NCBI GenBank assembly: GCA_029379385.1
Contig: CM055607.1
Coordinates: 682,001 to 746,000 of the forward strand
Reading direction: 5' to 3'
Length of the DNA: 64,000 nucleotides
DNA from: Quillaja saponaria
Lineage: Eukaryota > Streptophyta > Magnoliopsida > Fabales > Quillajaceae
Part shown: positions 1 to 12,544 of the stretch, piece by piece
Layout of the letters: each line of letters starts with the position of its first letter
Position numbering within the stretch: the stretch's first letter is position 1
Made by a program: the position numbers and the translations under genes
The notes under the pieces: generated by a model
Databases searched by the model: none
What the model was told of the DNA's origin: nothing
What the model saw: the letters and a program-made list of their open reading frames with translations, nothing else

Positions 1-121
1 TGTAAATGCCTTTAAGAAAGTGAAAGGCCGACCCGCCGACGGCTCCCATACCAAAAGCGCCACCGATATCATCGAGGATACGATCTGGGCAAGGTTCCCG
101 TGAAGTCTCTGGAGTACCCAT
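1..121 (-). CDS. TIM17: TIM17, mitochondrial inner-membrane translocase subunit (5' end only)
   Basis: This is the first 40 codons of a gene that leaves the window at its left edge. The minus-strand ATG is at 121-119 and the frame stays open to base 1. The protein begins [15 protein letters not shown], followed by a glycine-rich stretch ([15 protein letters not shown]) and then FHFLKGIY. This is the highly conserved N-terminus and first transmembrane segment of plant TIM17. In the family, TIM17 forms part of the TIM23 channel that moves presequence proteins across the mitochondrial inner membrane. The acidic N-terminal residues (Glu5, Glu9, Asp12 here) are typical. The gene is divergent from the SpoU methyltransferase gene. 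Only the N-terminus is visible, so the paralogue cannot be named. The family assignment is firm. Confidence 0.93.
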   Translation of the reverse strand, partial: MGTPETSREPCPDRILDDIGGAFGMGAVGGSAFHFLKGIY

Positions 122-735
122 GGATTTTTGTTGACAATCCTCCGAGAGTTCTAGGGTTTTCTCAATCCAGGAGGATTTTTTCACCAGGAAGATACGAATG
201 AAAGAAGGAGCTTTCTAACAAAAAAAGGGAAATGAAGGAGCTAATTTTCTCTCTCTGTATTCTTGGGGAATGGGGAAGGAGTAAGTAGTAATAAGTGGAA
301 GAGTGTGAGGTTATTTATGTAATTTCGTAATAGGGCTAGGGATTTAATCCGAGGTAGTCAGGTGAAGGATCAATTTGTCATTCTACACGCAACAGTGCAA
401 CTCACACTCACTACGACGACGTTTTCAGGGCTTGCTTGCTCAACTTCATCACTGACGACTGAGCCGCCTTCTGTTCTGTTCTGTGTATTGCGCTTGCCCC
501 TTATCGGCAAGCATACATCACTCCATACCTTCAAGCTTAGGAAGAGGGCAACTCCATGTTGGCATGCTGATAAATAAGGTATTTACTTGATAGCATGTTA
601 TTTTGGGTCAAAATAGAAGTAAATTCAATCGAATCCAAGGTTGTTTTCCCCTTTTGCTGAACTTGTCCTTCGAGCTTTTAGATTTATCTCTGAGCGTAAG
701 CTTATAATATTACTTTGGTTTCTCAAGTACAAACA
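122..735. promoter_or_regulatory. Shared divergent promoter region between TIM17 and the SpoU gene
   Basis: This 614-base gap separates two start codons that point away from each other, so it must hold both promoters and both 5' leaders. A possible leader intron for the plus-strand gene would start at the GTATTT near 579, but no clear acceptor decides it. Open frames inside it are short and look random. Both neighbours encode proteins expected in organelles, so shared control is possible, but that is inference. Confidence 0.45.
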
Positions 736-2586
736 ATGTACTCCAATTTGACAAAAGCCCAAGCATTTCCACTGGGTATGAAGATTCCTTCGCGACCCAA
801 ATGCTTCAAACCATTCCATACCTCAAATACTCAATCTTTAGCAATTGGGTCTCACCCAAAACCCTCCCATTACCCCATTGCAAAGAACTTCAATTTTTGC
901 TCACATGAGACTGGGCACGAAACTATTAGAAACTTTTATTTGGTGAAATCCTTGAAATATTCAACCGACTATCAGCATAGAACCTTAGGAATGGGTAAAC
1001 CAGCAATTCCCAGAAAAGTCTCATATGTACTACCTGTTAGAAGTACTAGACAGCTTTTTCCTTCAACAAGAGCTAGAAATTTCTCGAATTTTTATAACAG
1101 AAAGTTCGATGAAGGTAGTAGTGTGGTGAGAGATGGAAAACAACTTCCTTGGTTAGCATCAAGTAGAGGTAAGGATATTAAAGACATGGAGGAAGTAAAA
1201 ATTAAGAAGAGTAATCGCTCTACATGGGAGGAATCAGCAAAGAGGGTAAAGAAAGGCAGTGGCAATTCTCCTCTCAAGAAATCTGGAAATTTGAGCAATC
1301 GGTCTTCTTGGGAAGAATCAGCAAAAAGGTTAGAGACAGTAGCAGTACCTAAATCTGGGTCTTCTTCCCCTGAGGCATTCCCTGCTGCAGAAAGTGGTAT
1401 TTCTGAAGTGGCAGGTAATGGAAGTGGGAACGATTTGGTAGACATGGTAGAAGAAAAACAAATTGATCATAGTAGGAGGAGCAAGAATTTTGAAGAAGAT
1501 GAAGAAGAAGGTGGAGAAGAAGTGGAGGTTATTCACGATCCTAGGTGGGATAAAATTAAAAATAGATTTCAAGGAATGGTGGATGTTAAAGCTGGATTTG
1601 AAAAACCTGAATTACGGAGGTGGAATAAGCAAGAAAGTTGGGGTAGAAAGACATGGAAAGAAGCCACTGAGTCGAATATACCTAAGATGGTTGGTGAGGG
1701 AATCTATGGGGTTGGTCCAGTTTTAGCTGCATTGTCAGCAGGAAGAAGGGAATTTTATGCCTTGTATGTACAGGAAGGACTGGATTTAAGTAGCAACAAT
1801 AGGAAAAAGAAGGACAAGAAAGGGTTTGAGAAAGTTTTGAAGATGGCTGAAAAGGTTGGGTTAAGCATAAAAGAAGCATCAAAACATGATCTTAATATGG
1901 TGGTTGATAACCGCCCCCATCAGGGTTTGGTGCTAGATGCTTCACCATTAGAGATGGTAAGAGTAAAGGAATTGGACCCTGTTTCTGTTGATGAAGCGAA
2001 GGATTGTCTTTGGGTAGCTTTGGATGAGGTTACAGATCCTCAAAACTTGGGAGCGATCATTAGGTCTGCTTATTATTTTGGAGTTTCTGGGGTGGTGTTA
2101 TGTGCGAAGAATTCAGCCCCATTGAGTGGTGTTGTGAGCAAAGCAAGTGCAGGCTCACTTGAATTAATGGAGCTTAGATACTGTAAGAATATGATGCAGT
2201 TCTTAGTATCCTCATCCCAAAATGGCTGGCGAGTTGTTGGAGGCTCAGTTTCCTCAAAATCCATTCCTTTGGACGAGGTTTCACCTGGTCCTCCCACTAT
2301 TCTTGTTTTGGGAAGTGAGGGCACAGGGTTGAGGCCTTTGGTGGAGAGATCATGTACTCAGTTGGTAAGGATACTTGGAAACATTCCTGTGGATGTAACT
2401 GCAAGTGAATTTGATGATGAAGGTGCAGGTATAAATGGTGGGAGCTCAGGTAAAGATTTCCAGTCATTTTTGGCCGTGGAAAGCTTAAATGTCAGTGTTG
2501 CAGCTGGTGTGCTTCTTCATCACTTTGGAAACTGTTACAAGAATTATTCTCAAATGGGTAACGAACCGACTGATGCACTTCAATGA
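736..2586 (+). CDS. SpoU/TrmH-family rRNA 2'-O-methyltransferase, organelle-targeted
   Basis: An intronless gene for 616 residues. I start it at the ATG at 736; the frame is open slightly further upstream but has no earlier ATG. The first ~90 residues are rich in basic and hydroxylated residues and poor in acids, as in a plastid or mitochondrial transit peptide. Residues ~100-300 are low-complexity and acidic (EEDEEEGGEEVEV near 260). The catalytic part starts near residue 318 with a SpoU substrate-binding domain (GEGIYGVGPVLAAL). The knotted SAM-binding domain follows: motif 1 DEVTDPQNLGAIIRSA at ~430, motif 2 LGSEGTGLRP at ~524 and motif 3 SLNVSVAAGVLL at ~582. These enzymes methylate the 2'-OH of a guanosine in large-subunit rRNA (yeast MRM1/bacterial RlmB type). 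Family is certain; the target nucleotide and organelle are inferred. I recall Arabidopsis At2g19870 as the likely counterpart. Confidence 0.92.
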   Translation: MYSNLTKAQAFPLGMKIPSRPKCFKPFHTSNTQSLAIGSHPKPSHYPIAKNFNFCSHETGHETIRNFYLVKSLKYSTDYQHRTLGMGKPAIPRKVSYVLPVRSTRQLFPSTRARNFSNFYNRKFDEGSSVVRDGKQLPWLASSRGKDIKDMEEVKIKKSNRSTWEESAKRVKKGSGNSPLKKSGNLSNRSSWEESAKRLETVAVPKSGSSSPEAFPAAESGISEVAGNGSGNDLVDMVEEKQIDHSRRSKNFEEDEEEGGEEVEVIHDPRWDKIKNRFQGMVDVKAGFEKPELRRWNKQESWGRKTWKEATESNIPKMVGEGIYGVGPVLAALSAGRREFYALYVQEGLDLSSNNRKKKDKKGFEKVLKMAEKVGLSIKEASKHDLNMVVDNRPHQGLVLDASPLEMVRVKELDPVSVDEAKDCLWVALDEVTDPQNLGAIIRSAYYFGVSGVVLCAKNSAPLSGVVSKASAGSLELMELRYCKNMMQFLVSSSQNGWRVVGGSVSSKSIPLDEVSPGPPTILVLGSEGTGLRPLVERSCTQLVRILGNIPVDVTASEFDDEGAGINGGSSGKDFQSFLAVESLNVSVAAGVLLHHFGNCYKNYSQMGNEPTDALQ

Positions 2587-4972
2587 GAATGGCCCTGACT
2601 GAGTAGCCTCTGTTGGTTTAATCCTATCCTCTTTTATCTTTTTTCAGCCCTGGTTTATTTAGTTACCATGTTTCTTTCTTTGATAATATCAACATGGCAG
2701 AAAACTGGAAAATTGTACTAGCACACTGGGTATTATCCAGGTGAAGTTAGTTTTCACAATTTTGATTGTCTTTTGACCGTTCCATCAGAAACATTACAGT
2801 TATTATTTTCATGTTGGCTATAAGAAGAGAAAAAAAAAATTGCCATGGAAAGAAAATAGAAAGAAATATCAACAGTTAAATGAGAAAAATGTTTCGTAGT
2901 ATGAATTTGTTGTACTTTAATTTTAGGTTCTGACTTCTTACTTAATTACTTCTTTTTATTCTAAACACAGAGGTGAATTATTTTCAGTTGGTTCATATTG
3001 CCATGAAGCTACAAATATTTGGAAGTAGCTCTTGCTTTACTTTGTTAGGTATTGATTTTTATTATAAGCAGTAAAGTGTGAACTATCTTCTCTCAAACGC
3101 AATCGTTGTTGCTTTGACCCTGTATCAAGTCTGTATACCTGACTCTTGAATAGGAAGAAGTTCAGCTGCCGAGGACTAAGAAATCAAGGGTAGGAAACGA
3201 ACTTGAGGTTATATTATATGATTTGGAAAGAACCTGTGACATCCCAACGTTACTGAGATTGTTACTATAGCAGCTGAAGTTTACAACAAAAAGAAAAGGT
3301 TAGTAATACATCTTGGTGTGTTAGAGGTTGGAACATATGCGTGTGATCCTTTCTAGTGCCTAAGAAGTTGAGTTCTGAATGAGACTGAAAATTTTTATTT
3401 TTTTCTCTTTACCATATTGTTCTGAAGAATGCCAGGCTTAAATTTGGGAGCTACCAGGTTTGGGCATGTATACGAGAAGTTACTATGTGACTTTGTTTGC
3501 AATTTATGCTTTGGTTTGCATTTGTGTTTTAACCCTGAACTCTTGCAAAACATCAACGGCTCTGATGGTGGTAGTGGTAGAAATTCTTACAAACCAGTAA
3601 CGATGCGACACTCTAGGAAGATTAATGTATGTTTGCCATGTCCCTTAATTAGTTATTTATAGATTTACAATTTCCATGTCACTGCAATGAAATTGTTATA
3701 AATTTGTGATATCAGGGCCAAATACATGAAATTACATTTACATAAAAAAATATACACCATAACAGCACAACACGTATAAAGGAGTACAGGACTGAACCGC
3801 TCCATACCCTTTGTAGTTGAGTACAGGAGGCTGTATATGCATATCTAAGCCTTTGTAGCTTGTCATTGCTTGCCAGCTATGTTGCTCCTCACTTAGTATG
3901 TTTGTGCCACGGCCCTGATCGTTTTTTTCCGTTGTGGTGGTAAGGAACCCTTGAATGTGGATTTTTTCTCTGAAGCAAGAAAGAAAGTCTAAGCGGCAAG
4001 GTATGCCAGAACTGACTGTGTTCATCAAGGAGGACTTTGGTTTAAAAAGTAAATCAAAATTATGCAATATGATTTTTAAGCTAGCATTAAAAATGGAAAC
4101 TTCCCAAGCATTTTTTTTGTTTTTTTTGGTAGACAACAATCATAAGTACCAAGTTGAGATGTGTCAATGACTTCTCTAAGAATAATAGAAACTGTGCTTA
4201 TTTTACACATGAATACCTTCACTTAACACCCTAATCAAGTATTGCCATGAATGCAATAGATTATTTATTATTTAGCTACTGAAAATACACCTCATCGGTT
4301 GATGTTCATTAATGATTGATTGTGAATGTATTATACTCTTACTTGTCCCCATAATATTCATTATGAGATCTCTTAGTTGATTTTGATGTCAAACACTCAA
4401 TATTATTAACTTTTTTTTTCAATTTTAGTTGCTTTAATTTTTTCATAAATATTGTTATGAGCCTACTTTATCAGACTCTGTTGTAACTAAGATGTCCTCT
4501 CAAAAATTACATTGTCCAAGATTCAAAATTAATTACACAATTTTTTTATCACACTGAGTGCAGCTCTTTTAGAACTATCCCTAATATTTATAGTGCTAAT
4601 GGGATTGAGCCCGTTACATAATTAACTTTTTAAGTACCTTTAGGAAAACAGAAAATAATCTCAAAATAAATAAAAATTAAAAAATCTAGTGGGCCAGGAC
4701 TAATAGGATTAAGCCCATAACAGAAACACGACCCAACTCAATTGCAGAACCAATCATACAGAAGACCTAAGTTCCAACGTTCACAAGGCTTGAAGCGCTA
4801 AAATTTCGCATTCCCGCTCATTCCGATATCCTTTCAAAATTTCACACTCCAATATAATAATGTTTTATTTTCTCTGAGACGCGCTCTCTTTCCCTCTTAC
4901 CCTGCGATTCTCACTCTCCGCCTCCCCTCCCGGAAAGCAGACTTGTGCTCAACTCTGCTTCCCTACGTCACA
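2587..4972. other. 3' region of the SpoU gene and upstream region of CMT3
   Basis: About 2.4 kb with no gene I can support. The first several hundred bases should hold the 3' UTR and poly(A) site of the methyltransferase gene. Short open frames at 3429-3662 (+) and 3738-4139 (-) have no recognisable domain, splice context or composition of a real protein. From ~4200 the DNA is AT-rich, with GC-richer, pyrimidine-rich DNA just before the CMT3 start (4860-4970). Confidence 0.6.
4810..4817 (+). promoter_or_regulatory. Possible E2F-binding site upstream of CMT3
   Basis: The octamer ATTCCCGC fits the plant E2F consensus WTTSSCSS exactly and lies 156 bases before the CMT3 start codon. DNA methyltransferase genes active in S phase are known E2F/RBR targets in plants, which makes the site plausible. 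A match this short is expected by chance often enough that binding is only suggested. Confidence 0.35.
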
Positions 4973-7900
4973 ATGCCTAGCAAGCGGAAAACCAGGTCTA
5001 ATGCTGCTGCTTCTTCTGCTGCAGACGAATCATCTAAGAAGCTAAAGAGTTCAAGAGAGACGAACGGTCAGGTAGATGAAGAAGCTGTTGCTTCAGTCAC
5101 TGCAGAAAAAGTTCAGACAAATTCGGTTGATGCTGCCTCTTCCGTGAATCTAAAGGAGGATGGGGATAGTGATGAATCGACGGCTAGGTTTTTAGGAGAA
5201 CCTGTTCCTGATGAGGAAGCCAGGCAACGATGGCCCCAACGGTACCAGGGCAAGGTAAATCTATTGTTGTTAAACATTCTGTAAAAAAATTATAATCCCT
5301 GATTTTGAGTTTGTGTAACTTGCATGCCTGTTTATAGTTTTACCATAAAGACTAGTTCTTTTTGTTTATTCTTACGATACTATTTGCTTTCTGAATTTCT
5401 CGATGAAGCAAAATGTCATAAAAACAGAACCAAGTGTGTAAAAGAAATCTTAATTGAATTGATCATCCCTAAGCTCAAAATCTGTGAGACACTCCAGCTG
5501 TTACCGGTTACCCCCTTAAAAATGGCAGCTGGGATGTTTCTACACTTGACAGCTTACTTAAGTGCCCCACGGACTTTATCTTCATTATTACCATAACTAT
5601 TACAAATACTATTAATTCTTTTTTTATCTTCCATAACATAGCAAAAACCTTTCCAAGTTCCAAGCTACTTGATAACATTAGCAATTAGGGACTTATCTTC
5701 AGCAGCTCTTTAGCAGCCACTCTATCTCAGAACTCCCCTAGAGCCAATTTTCTTTCAAACCTGAAAATTAAGAATTCAAATACCATACCCATTTCAAAAA
5801 AACTGCATGTACGGAATGTGGTAACCGTTTTTTTTCTTGGAATTGAAAGAAAAACGGAATTGACACTGCCTGTAAATAACATCATCCTTTCCTATTAGAA
5901 ATCTATAAACAATAACCAATCAAGTTATAAAACCATGCCTTTGTAAGCTTGCCTTGAACCAAAAAATCTTCCAACATTGCACCTCTGCCTTTTTGGGTCT
6001 GATTGTACTCCATGTTTCCCAGGTACATTTTCATATTTTAGAAGTGTCAATATGGTAACTCCCATATTGTTAAAGCTAGAGAGCTTCACACTTTTTATAA
6101 GTAAATGGGTATTTCCTCTCATAACCAATTGATTGGTTTTCAAGAGTGAGACTCCAGCATGCTATTAGAGCTAGGCCCATGATTGTTGGGCTCCATTTCC
6201 AGATCCCCACATTCCACGTGAGGGGTGTCAATGTGGTACCTCTCACATTGATTGGTTTTTAAGATCCCACATTGAAGGGGTGTCAATGTGGGATTTAAAA
6301 GTGAGGTTCTAACATGTCAATGTGGTAACTCCCACATTGAAGGTTGTCAATGTGATCACATGTGAAATACATGAATAAAGCTTTGTTTTGTGAGATAAAC
6401 AAAAACAGTAGGTATATTTTTATTTTTTTTTATGTATTTTAGAATTTAGAAGTTCAATACTTCCTATTATTGATTTACAATTACTCTTGGCAGCCTTACC
6501 TTATTTTATTTACTTGTTTTTTTTTTCTTCAGAAAATGGGGCTGCTTTATGGTTCAAATTCAAAATGGTAAGATGGAGAAAAAAACCAATTTATATGTAA
6601 CATATTGATTCCATCAATTTCCTTTGTTAGTTTGATTCTCCCATAATATGTATGCATACTTCTGTGTTCTTTGCACTTCCTTGGCATAGCAAGGATGATT
6701 ATGAGGAAGTTCTTCAAGCTCGATGTCACTATCTACAGGCAGAGGTAGATGGGTGTAGCATTTACAATCTTTATGATGATGCCCATGTTAAAGTGAGTTT
6801 GATTTTCATTTGCTTCTTTATGCTAATGTTTATTGTCATCCAAGATTCAAATTGAAATTGTGATTTAAAATTTATCTTATAGTATTTAGCTTAAGATGGT
6901 TAGCAATTAGATTAGTGTTAATTCAACGCATAAGCAATTCCGCTTATAAACTTGAAAATTCAAAATAAGGTTGCTGGATTATGTCCACCAATAATTTTTT
7001 TGGTCGTTCAACCATGTTGCCTATTAGTTTTCTTTTTCTTCTAGCATAGTGATACAATTTTATTAGAACTTTGGCTGCTTTTTCTTCTCTATTTCTTTTA
7101 GTATGGGTACAATTTCTTTTCAAAAATCAATTGTGATTAATATTTTAATGGGTTTAGGCAGAGGAGGGGGACGAAAGCTATATTTGTAATATTGTTGAGA
7201 TGTTCGAGGCAGTAGATGGGAAACTGTATTTTTCTGCTCAGTGGTACTATAGAGCCAAGGACACTGTAAGCTATAAATTCTCTCTTCTTTAACTTGATGC
7301 TTATATATTTGATTTGACGATTCACTTTTTAACACCTTTTCCCATTTTTCAGGTTATCAAGGATTGTGCTGGCCTTATTGAGGCAAAGCGTGTATTTTTC
7401 TCTGAAGTTAGGGATGATAACCCACTTGATTGTCTTGTTGAAAAATTAAGCATTGCCAGAGTGCCTCTGAATGTAACTTAAACAGTTCACATTTGCTTGA
7501 ACCTTTCCAATTTTGTTAAGTTTTAATATATCCTATGCACTAGAAACTAATCATCATTTGACTTCTTTTCAGATGACTTTGGATGTAAAGTGTAAAGCTA
7601 TTTCTGCTTCTGACTACTACACTGACATGTGTTATCTGTTGCCCTACTCTTCGTTTGTTAGGTTACCATCAGGTTTATTAAATTTCCTACCTTTGTGTAT
7701 CATTGATTTTTTCTTGTAATCTTTTCATAATTCAAGTTGGAACTCATGTTGCCTTTTATATCGTATTTTTTTAAACTAATATTCTAGACCTTAAAGAGGC
7801 CGGAAGTGAGACATTGTCAACCATTTCATCGGAGATTGATGTAAATGGAAGATGTCAGATTAACTCTGAGCTTGAGGAAGTATGTCAAGTTGATGAGCAT

Positions 7901-10900
7901 AAAGAACCCGAAGTGACTTTGCTAGATATATACTCTGGCTGTGGAGCAATGTCCACTGGTTTGTGTATTGGGGCCAATTTGTCTGGTTTGAATCTTGTTA
8001 CAGTAAGTTATGCATTGCAAGTTCAGTTTTAGTTGTTAAACTGAGTTGTTTTTACTTTTTTTTGTTTGTGTTTGGTTTGACTAACCATTTGTCTGTTTTC
8101 GTGTTTCCTTAGAAATGGGCTATTGACTTTAATGAACATGCTTGTGAAAGTCTTAAACTAAACCATCCTGAAACTGAGGTAGATATGGTTTTCTATGTCA
8201 TGCGCTTGTATTTCCTTTCCTCAATATTTTGCTATCATATTTCATATGCTGAAATGTTAGTCTCATTTACTTTGTAAATCAGGTTCGAAATGAATCGGCT
8301 GAGAATTTCCTCTCATTGATAAAGGAGTGGGAGAAGCTATGCATATATTTCTCCTTGATCAGAAGTAGTGATCTGCAGCAACAATATGTGGATCTTTTCA
8401 ATGCAGGAGAGGGTGATGATGTTGGCAGTGAAGATGATGGAGGAGAAGGAGATGAAGAGGTGTTTGAAGTTTCAAATATACTTGCAGTTTGTTATGGTGA
8501 TCCAAATCAGAAAAAGACAAATGGGTTATACTTTAAGGTGCTTCAAACTGCAAAGTTACTAGCACCTTTTTCTTTTTTCTTCTGGAAAGTTAAAACCCTT
8601 TCATCTTATTGTAATACTATCTCATTATTTTTTATGTACATGCTTATGTAGGTTAGCTGGAAAGGTTATGGGTCTGATGCAGACACTTGGGAGCCAGTTG
8701 AGGGACTTAGGTAAGCTCTTAATTATATGCACATATAAAGTATGTATTTTCTGTATATATCAATGCATTCATTGTTGTGGTATGAATTTGAAACCATGCG
8801 GGTTAGATTGGTTTGAAGCTTAACCATCCAGATTTAATTGGATTTGATTAATCTTATGCTTATCATTTGGTAGATTTTATATAATCAAGTTGATTCAACT
8901 TAAAAGGATAACTTAACTTTATGTTCATGTATGATTCTGTTTAGTTCACATAACTAGTCTATTTGACATCACAAGTTAAACAATTGCTCGCTTAGAGTAA
9001 TAAGTGTTTGGTTTTTACCCACAATTGCTATGCTGGCGGTCCTTCAAATTTGAGTTTGTCTTTAAAATTAGATTTATACTTGAATTTTTCAATTTGTACC
9101 ATGTGACTGACTTTGATAGACCTGCAAGCATAGAGTTTGGTTGTGTTTGATTGCATAGTTATGCTTTTATTATCAAGTTGAGTGTATCTATTTTAATTGA
9201 GGTCGATTGAACAGTAATTGTAGGGAACGAATAAAAGGCTTTGTAACTCAAGGTTTCAAATCAAAAATCTTACCTTTGCCAGTAAGTTTACTTTGCTTTT
9301 GTCACCTGAATTACTATTATAATTATTTCTTTTTTATATTTTCCATAGAAACTCCTTTCCTAATTTTTTTTGTCATTTACATCATACAGGGTGATGTTGA
9401 TGTGATTTGTGGTGGACCCCCATGCCAGGGTATCAGCGGTTTTAACCGGTTTAGGAATGTAAAGAATCCATTAGATGACGTGAAGAATGAGCAACTTGTT
9501 GTGTATATGGATTTAGTAAACTACCTTAATCCTAAGTTTGTATTAATGGAAAATGTGGTTGATCTGATAAAATTCTCCAATGGATATCTTGGAAGATATG
9601 CTTTGGGTCGCCTTGTTGCGATGAACTATCAGACTCGTATGGGAATGATGGCAGCTGGAGCATATGGACTTCCACAGTTCAGAATGCGTGTTTTTATCTG
9701 GGCTGCACGTCCTACTGAGGTATGTTGTAAAGTCAATTTTTTTCCTGTATTTGCACTTGAGTAGTTTTATGTTAACTAGATGGTATTTACTTGTTGCAGA
9801 AGCTGCCTCAATTCCCACTTCCAACACATGATGTTGTTGTCAGAGGTGTCATTCCTGTGGAGTTTGAGGTAGAGCTGTTTTTATCTGGTGTAAATTGGCA
9901 AAAAATTTAGCCTAATGTTTCTCTTTGCTTGTGTTATTCAACCCCCTCTCATTAATTATATCAGTTTTCTTAGGATTTTGAGTAATAATTTGTTTATAAT
10001 GGATTTCAGATGAATACAGTTGCTTATGATGAGGGCCATACTGTGCAGCTGCAGCAGAAGCTTTTGCTAGAAGATGCAATTTCTGACCTTCCCTTAGTAT
10101 GTTTTGTATTCCTGTCTTTTTCCTGTTAGTCTTTTGCTTCAGCTTTTACTTATTTCATTTTTAATTAAATATATTTAGGTTGACAATTATGAAAGGCGTG
10201 ATGAAATACCATACGGTAAAGCTGCCCAAACAGAGTTTCAGCAGTTTATTAGATTAAGTATAAGTGGTAAGGAATGCATTTAGTCTCATTACACTATTCA
10301 TGAAATTTATTGCTATTACAAATTTCAATTCGAAAACAACTTTAAAAGACTGGAAATGTGCCAAATTAAAGAGTATGATTTCATCATTATTGTTGTTAAA
10401 CAATGTTTTATTTCTTACCATGTTTTAATCTATCCTTGCTCGTTTAATAGGTGCAGACCATATCTGTAGGAAGTCTATTAATGTAATGTCAAGAATGTTA
10501 TCCAGTAGTATTTGATTATTTATAATGCTCTGTATGATTGGGCTGCACTTGTACTATTTGTAATTCATGTAGCAGTGGAAATTATGGATTGTAATTTGCT
10601 TTAACCTTTTTGCAGAAATGTTAGGGTCACCACTAATGTCAAAACCATCAAAACAGATGCTTTATGATCACCGTCCACTTGAACTAAATGGTGATGATTA
10701 TGATCGTGTTTGTCAGATTCCCAAGAAAAAGGTTTTGTACAATAGTGACGAGTTCACATTTATTTGTTATAATTTGTGTTTTTATTGAAACTATGTTTGC
10801 TTGTCAATGTTTACATACTTTAATATAGGGAGCAAACTTCAGAGATTTACCAGGTGTTCTTGTGCGGGGTAACAAGGTTGAATGGGATCCTGATGTGGAA

Positions 10901-12544
10901 CGTGTATATTTAAAATCAGGCAAACCATTGGTAAACATTATGGCCTTTTCAGATTTGTTATTCATGGACAATTTATTGCCATTTTACTTCGTTGGACCTT
11001 ATTGTATCATATGGTCTAATAGGTCCCCGAATATGCTATGACCTTTGTGCGAGGAACATCGTCAAAGTAAGGGTGTCTCGTTCTTATTGACTATAATGTA
11101 GAAACAATCATCAACATGCTTTTAAAATATTCTTTTTGAGCCATGTAGACCCTTTGCCCGGTTATGGTGGGATGAAACAGTGCCAACAGTTGTGACAAGG
11201 GCGGAACCTCACAACCAAGTAATCTCCCTTTTTCATAATATGTCACTGCATGCTTCTTTTTAGTTCTCCCTTTTTTTGTCAATGAGTGGAAAATTTTGAG
11301 AAAAAGCTTTGTAATACATGCACGTGCACTTATGGGCTTTAATTTCTTGTGGTTAATGACAAGATGTTTCTTTATAGGCAATTTTACACCCTGAACAAGA
11401 TAGAGTTCTTTCAGTTCGAGAAAATGCAAGACTTCAAGGATTTCCAGATTACTATAAACTATGTGGGCCTATTAAGGCGAGGTACATAAGTTGATTATGA
11501 TTTTAAAATCTGTTAAGTGTCATCTAAATGATTCTTAAGTCACGTATCTTTTGAAACACATACCCGAAGTTTCAACTATCTAGAACAGGTGATGCATTTC
11601 ATTTTTTTTTTTGTTTTATGTTTGATGGAAAATATTCATATTTTAGCTGTAATAGTGTTAATGTCTTTCCTTTTTAACCAATAGAAATTATTATTTTAAA
11701 TATTCGAAATAAAGAAGTACAAGAAATAGGTTAAGGAATCATCTAGATGAAAGGAATATAAAAGAGGAAAGCACGCTGACTAGGATAAGAGGCTTCTCAG
11801 TACTGTTGATTGTCAGATGGAAGAACTTGAAGAAAGCACCCAAGGCCAAAAAGACAACTCTATCCCAAAGAAATTTGGCAATCATTGTTGTAATTAAAGA
11901 TTCAGGTAGAAAATGTTCCTTTAGTTGATTTATGGGATTGCAAACATAGGTTCAAGACATTTGAGAGTTCAGCTGAATCCTATGGACAGTGCTTCTGAAT
12001 GATAGAGTTACAAGAAATTTGTTAAGATGACTGTATTTTATCTCAGAAGAATGAGATGGAAAATGTGCACAGATACCAAGGCTGTCAAGTTGTATGAGCC
12101 TTTGCCTTCCACTCAATCATATTATAATTAGACCTTGTTGTGATCTTGGTACCTTTTTATGGATTTAGTCACTTGCTACTGGAATTTGGTTTTGCATATG
12201 TTGAGCATTTAAAACAATTTATTGGTTTTGGTTGATAGAACAAGGCTTCCAGGAATTTAGCTTGTGAGACGTTTTATTTGTAGTATTTCTTTTGGCTGAC
12301 TAAGCAAGTTCATAACATGTATAGTAAGCGAGTTGATTTTGTTGGTATTAAAGTCCCTTGGTATTGTTTCAGGTACATCCAAGTTGGGAATGCTGTTGCA
12401 GTTCCAGTTGCTCGTGCACTAGGCTATGCTCTTGGGTTCGCTTGTCAAGGTTCAGCCAGTAATGATCCACTGTTTACTTTGCCCCAAAACTTTCCCATTA
12501 TTAAGGAACCAATGTCCTCTGCATCATCGGAGGATGCTGCTTAA
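4973..12544 (+). CDS. CMT3: CMT3-type chromomethylase (plant CHG DNA cytosine methyltransferase)
   Basis: Twenty-one exons, all with GT-AG introns and matching phase, give 863 codons: 4973-5254, 6533-6567, 6690-6792, 7158-7265, 7353-7472, 7573-7672, 7788-8002, 8113-8178, 8283-8537, 8652-8710, 9215-9281, 9390-9719, 9800-9868, 10010-10096, 10179-10266, 10616-10731, 10829-10930, 11023-11066, 11149-11218, 11378-11481, 12373-12544. Residues 1-90 are a charged, disordered tail. A BAH domain spans ~110-245. SAM motif I ([14 protein letters not shown]) lies near 285. A chromodomain at ~400-460 ([18 protein letters not shown]) sits inside the catalytic domain, between motif I and motif IV, which defines chromomethylases. 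Motif IV is [10 protein letters not shown] with catalytic Cys ~482, motif VI FVLMENV ~520 and motif [18 protein letters not shown] ~808. The family reads H3K9me2 and maintains CHG methylation in the nucleus. Arabidopsis CMT3 has 839 residues; CMT1 or CMT2 is less likely, CMT2 having a much longer N-terminus. Confidence 0.95.
6042..6362. repeat. Cluster of short palindromic repeats in CMT3 intron 1
   Basis: A unit of the form GTCAATRTGG...CCCAYATTG recurs at about 6044, 6226, 6274, 6317 and 6347. Each unit can fold on itself, because GTCAATGTGG is roughly the complement of CCCACATTGA. The spacing is irregular. It resembles degenerate ends of a small DNA transposon family rather than a satellite. 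Nothing else is seen in this 1.28 kb intron. Confidence 0.5.

Noticed and set aside
1092..1572. Minus-strand frames of 117 and 80 codons inside the SpoU gene
   Set aside because: They mirror the low-complexity acidic region of the methyltransferase gene and have no family features.
3738..4139. A 133-codon minus-strand frame between the SpoU and CMT3 genes
   Set aside because: No domain, odd composition, no splice or promoter context; fits chance in an intergenic stretch.
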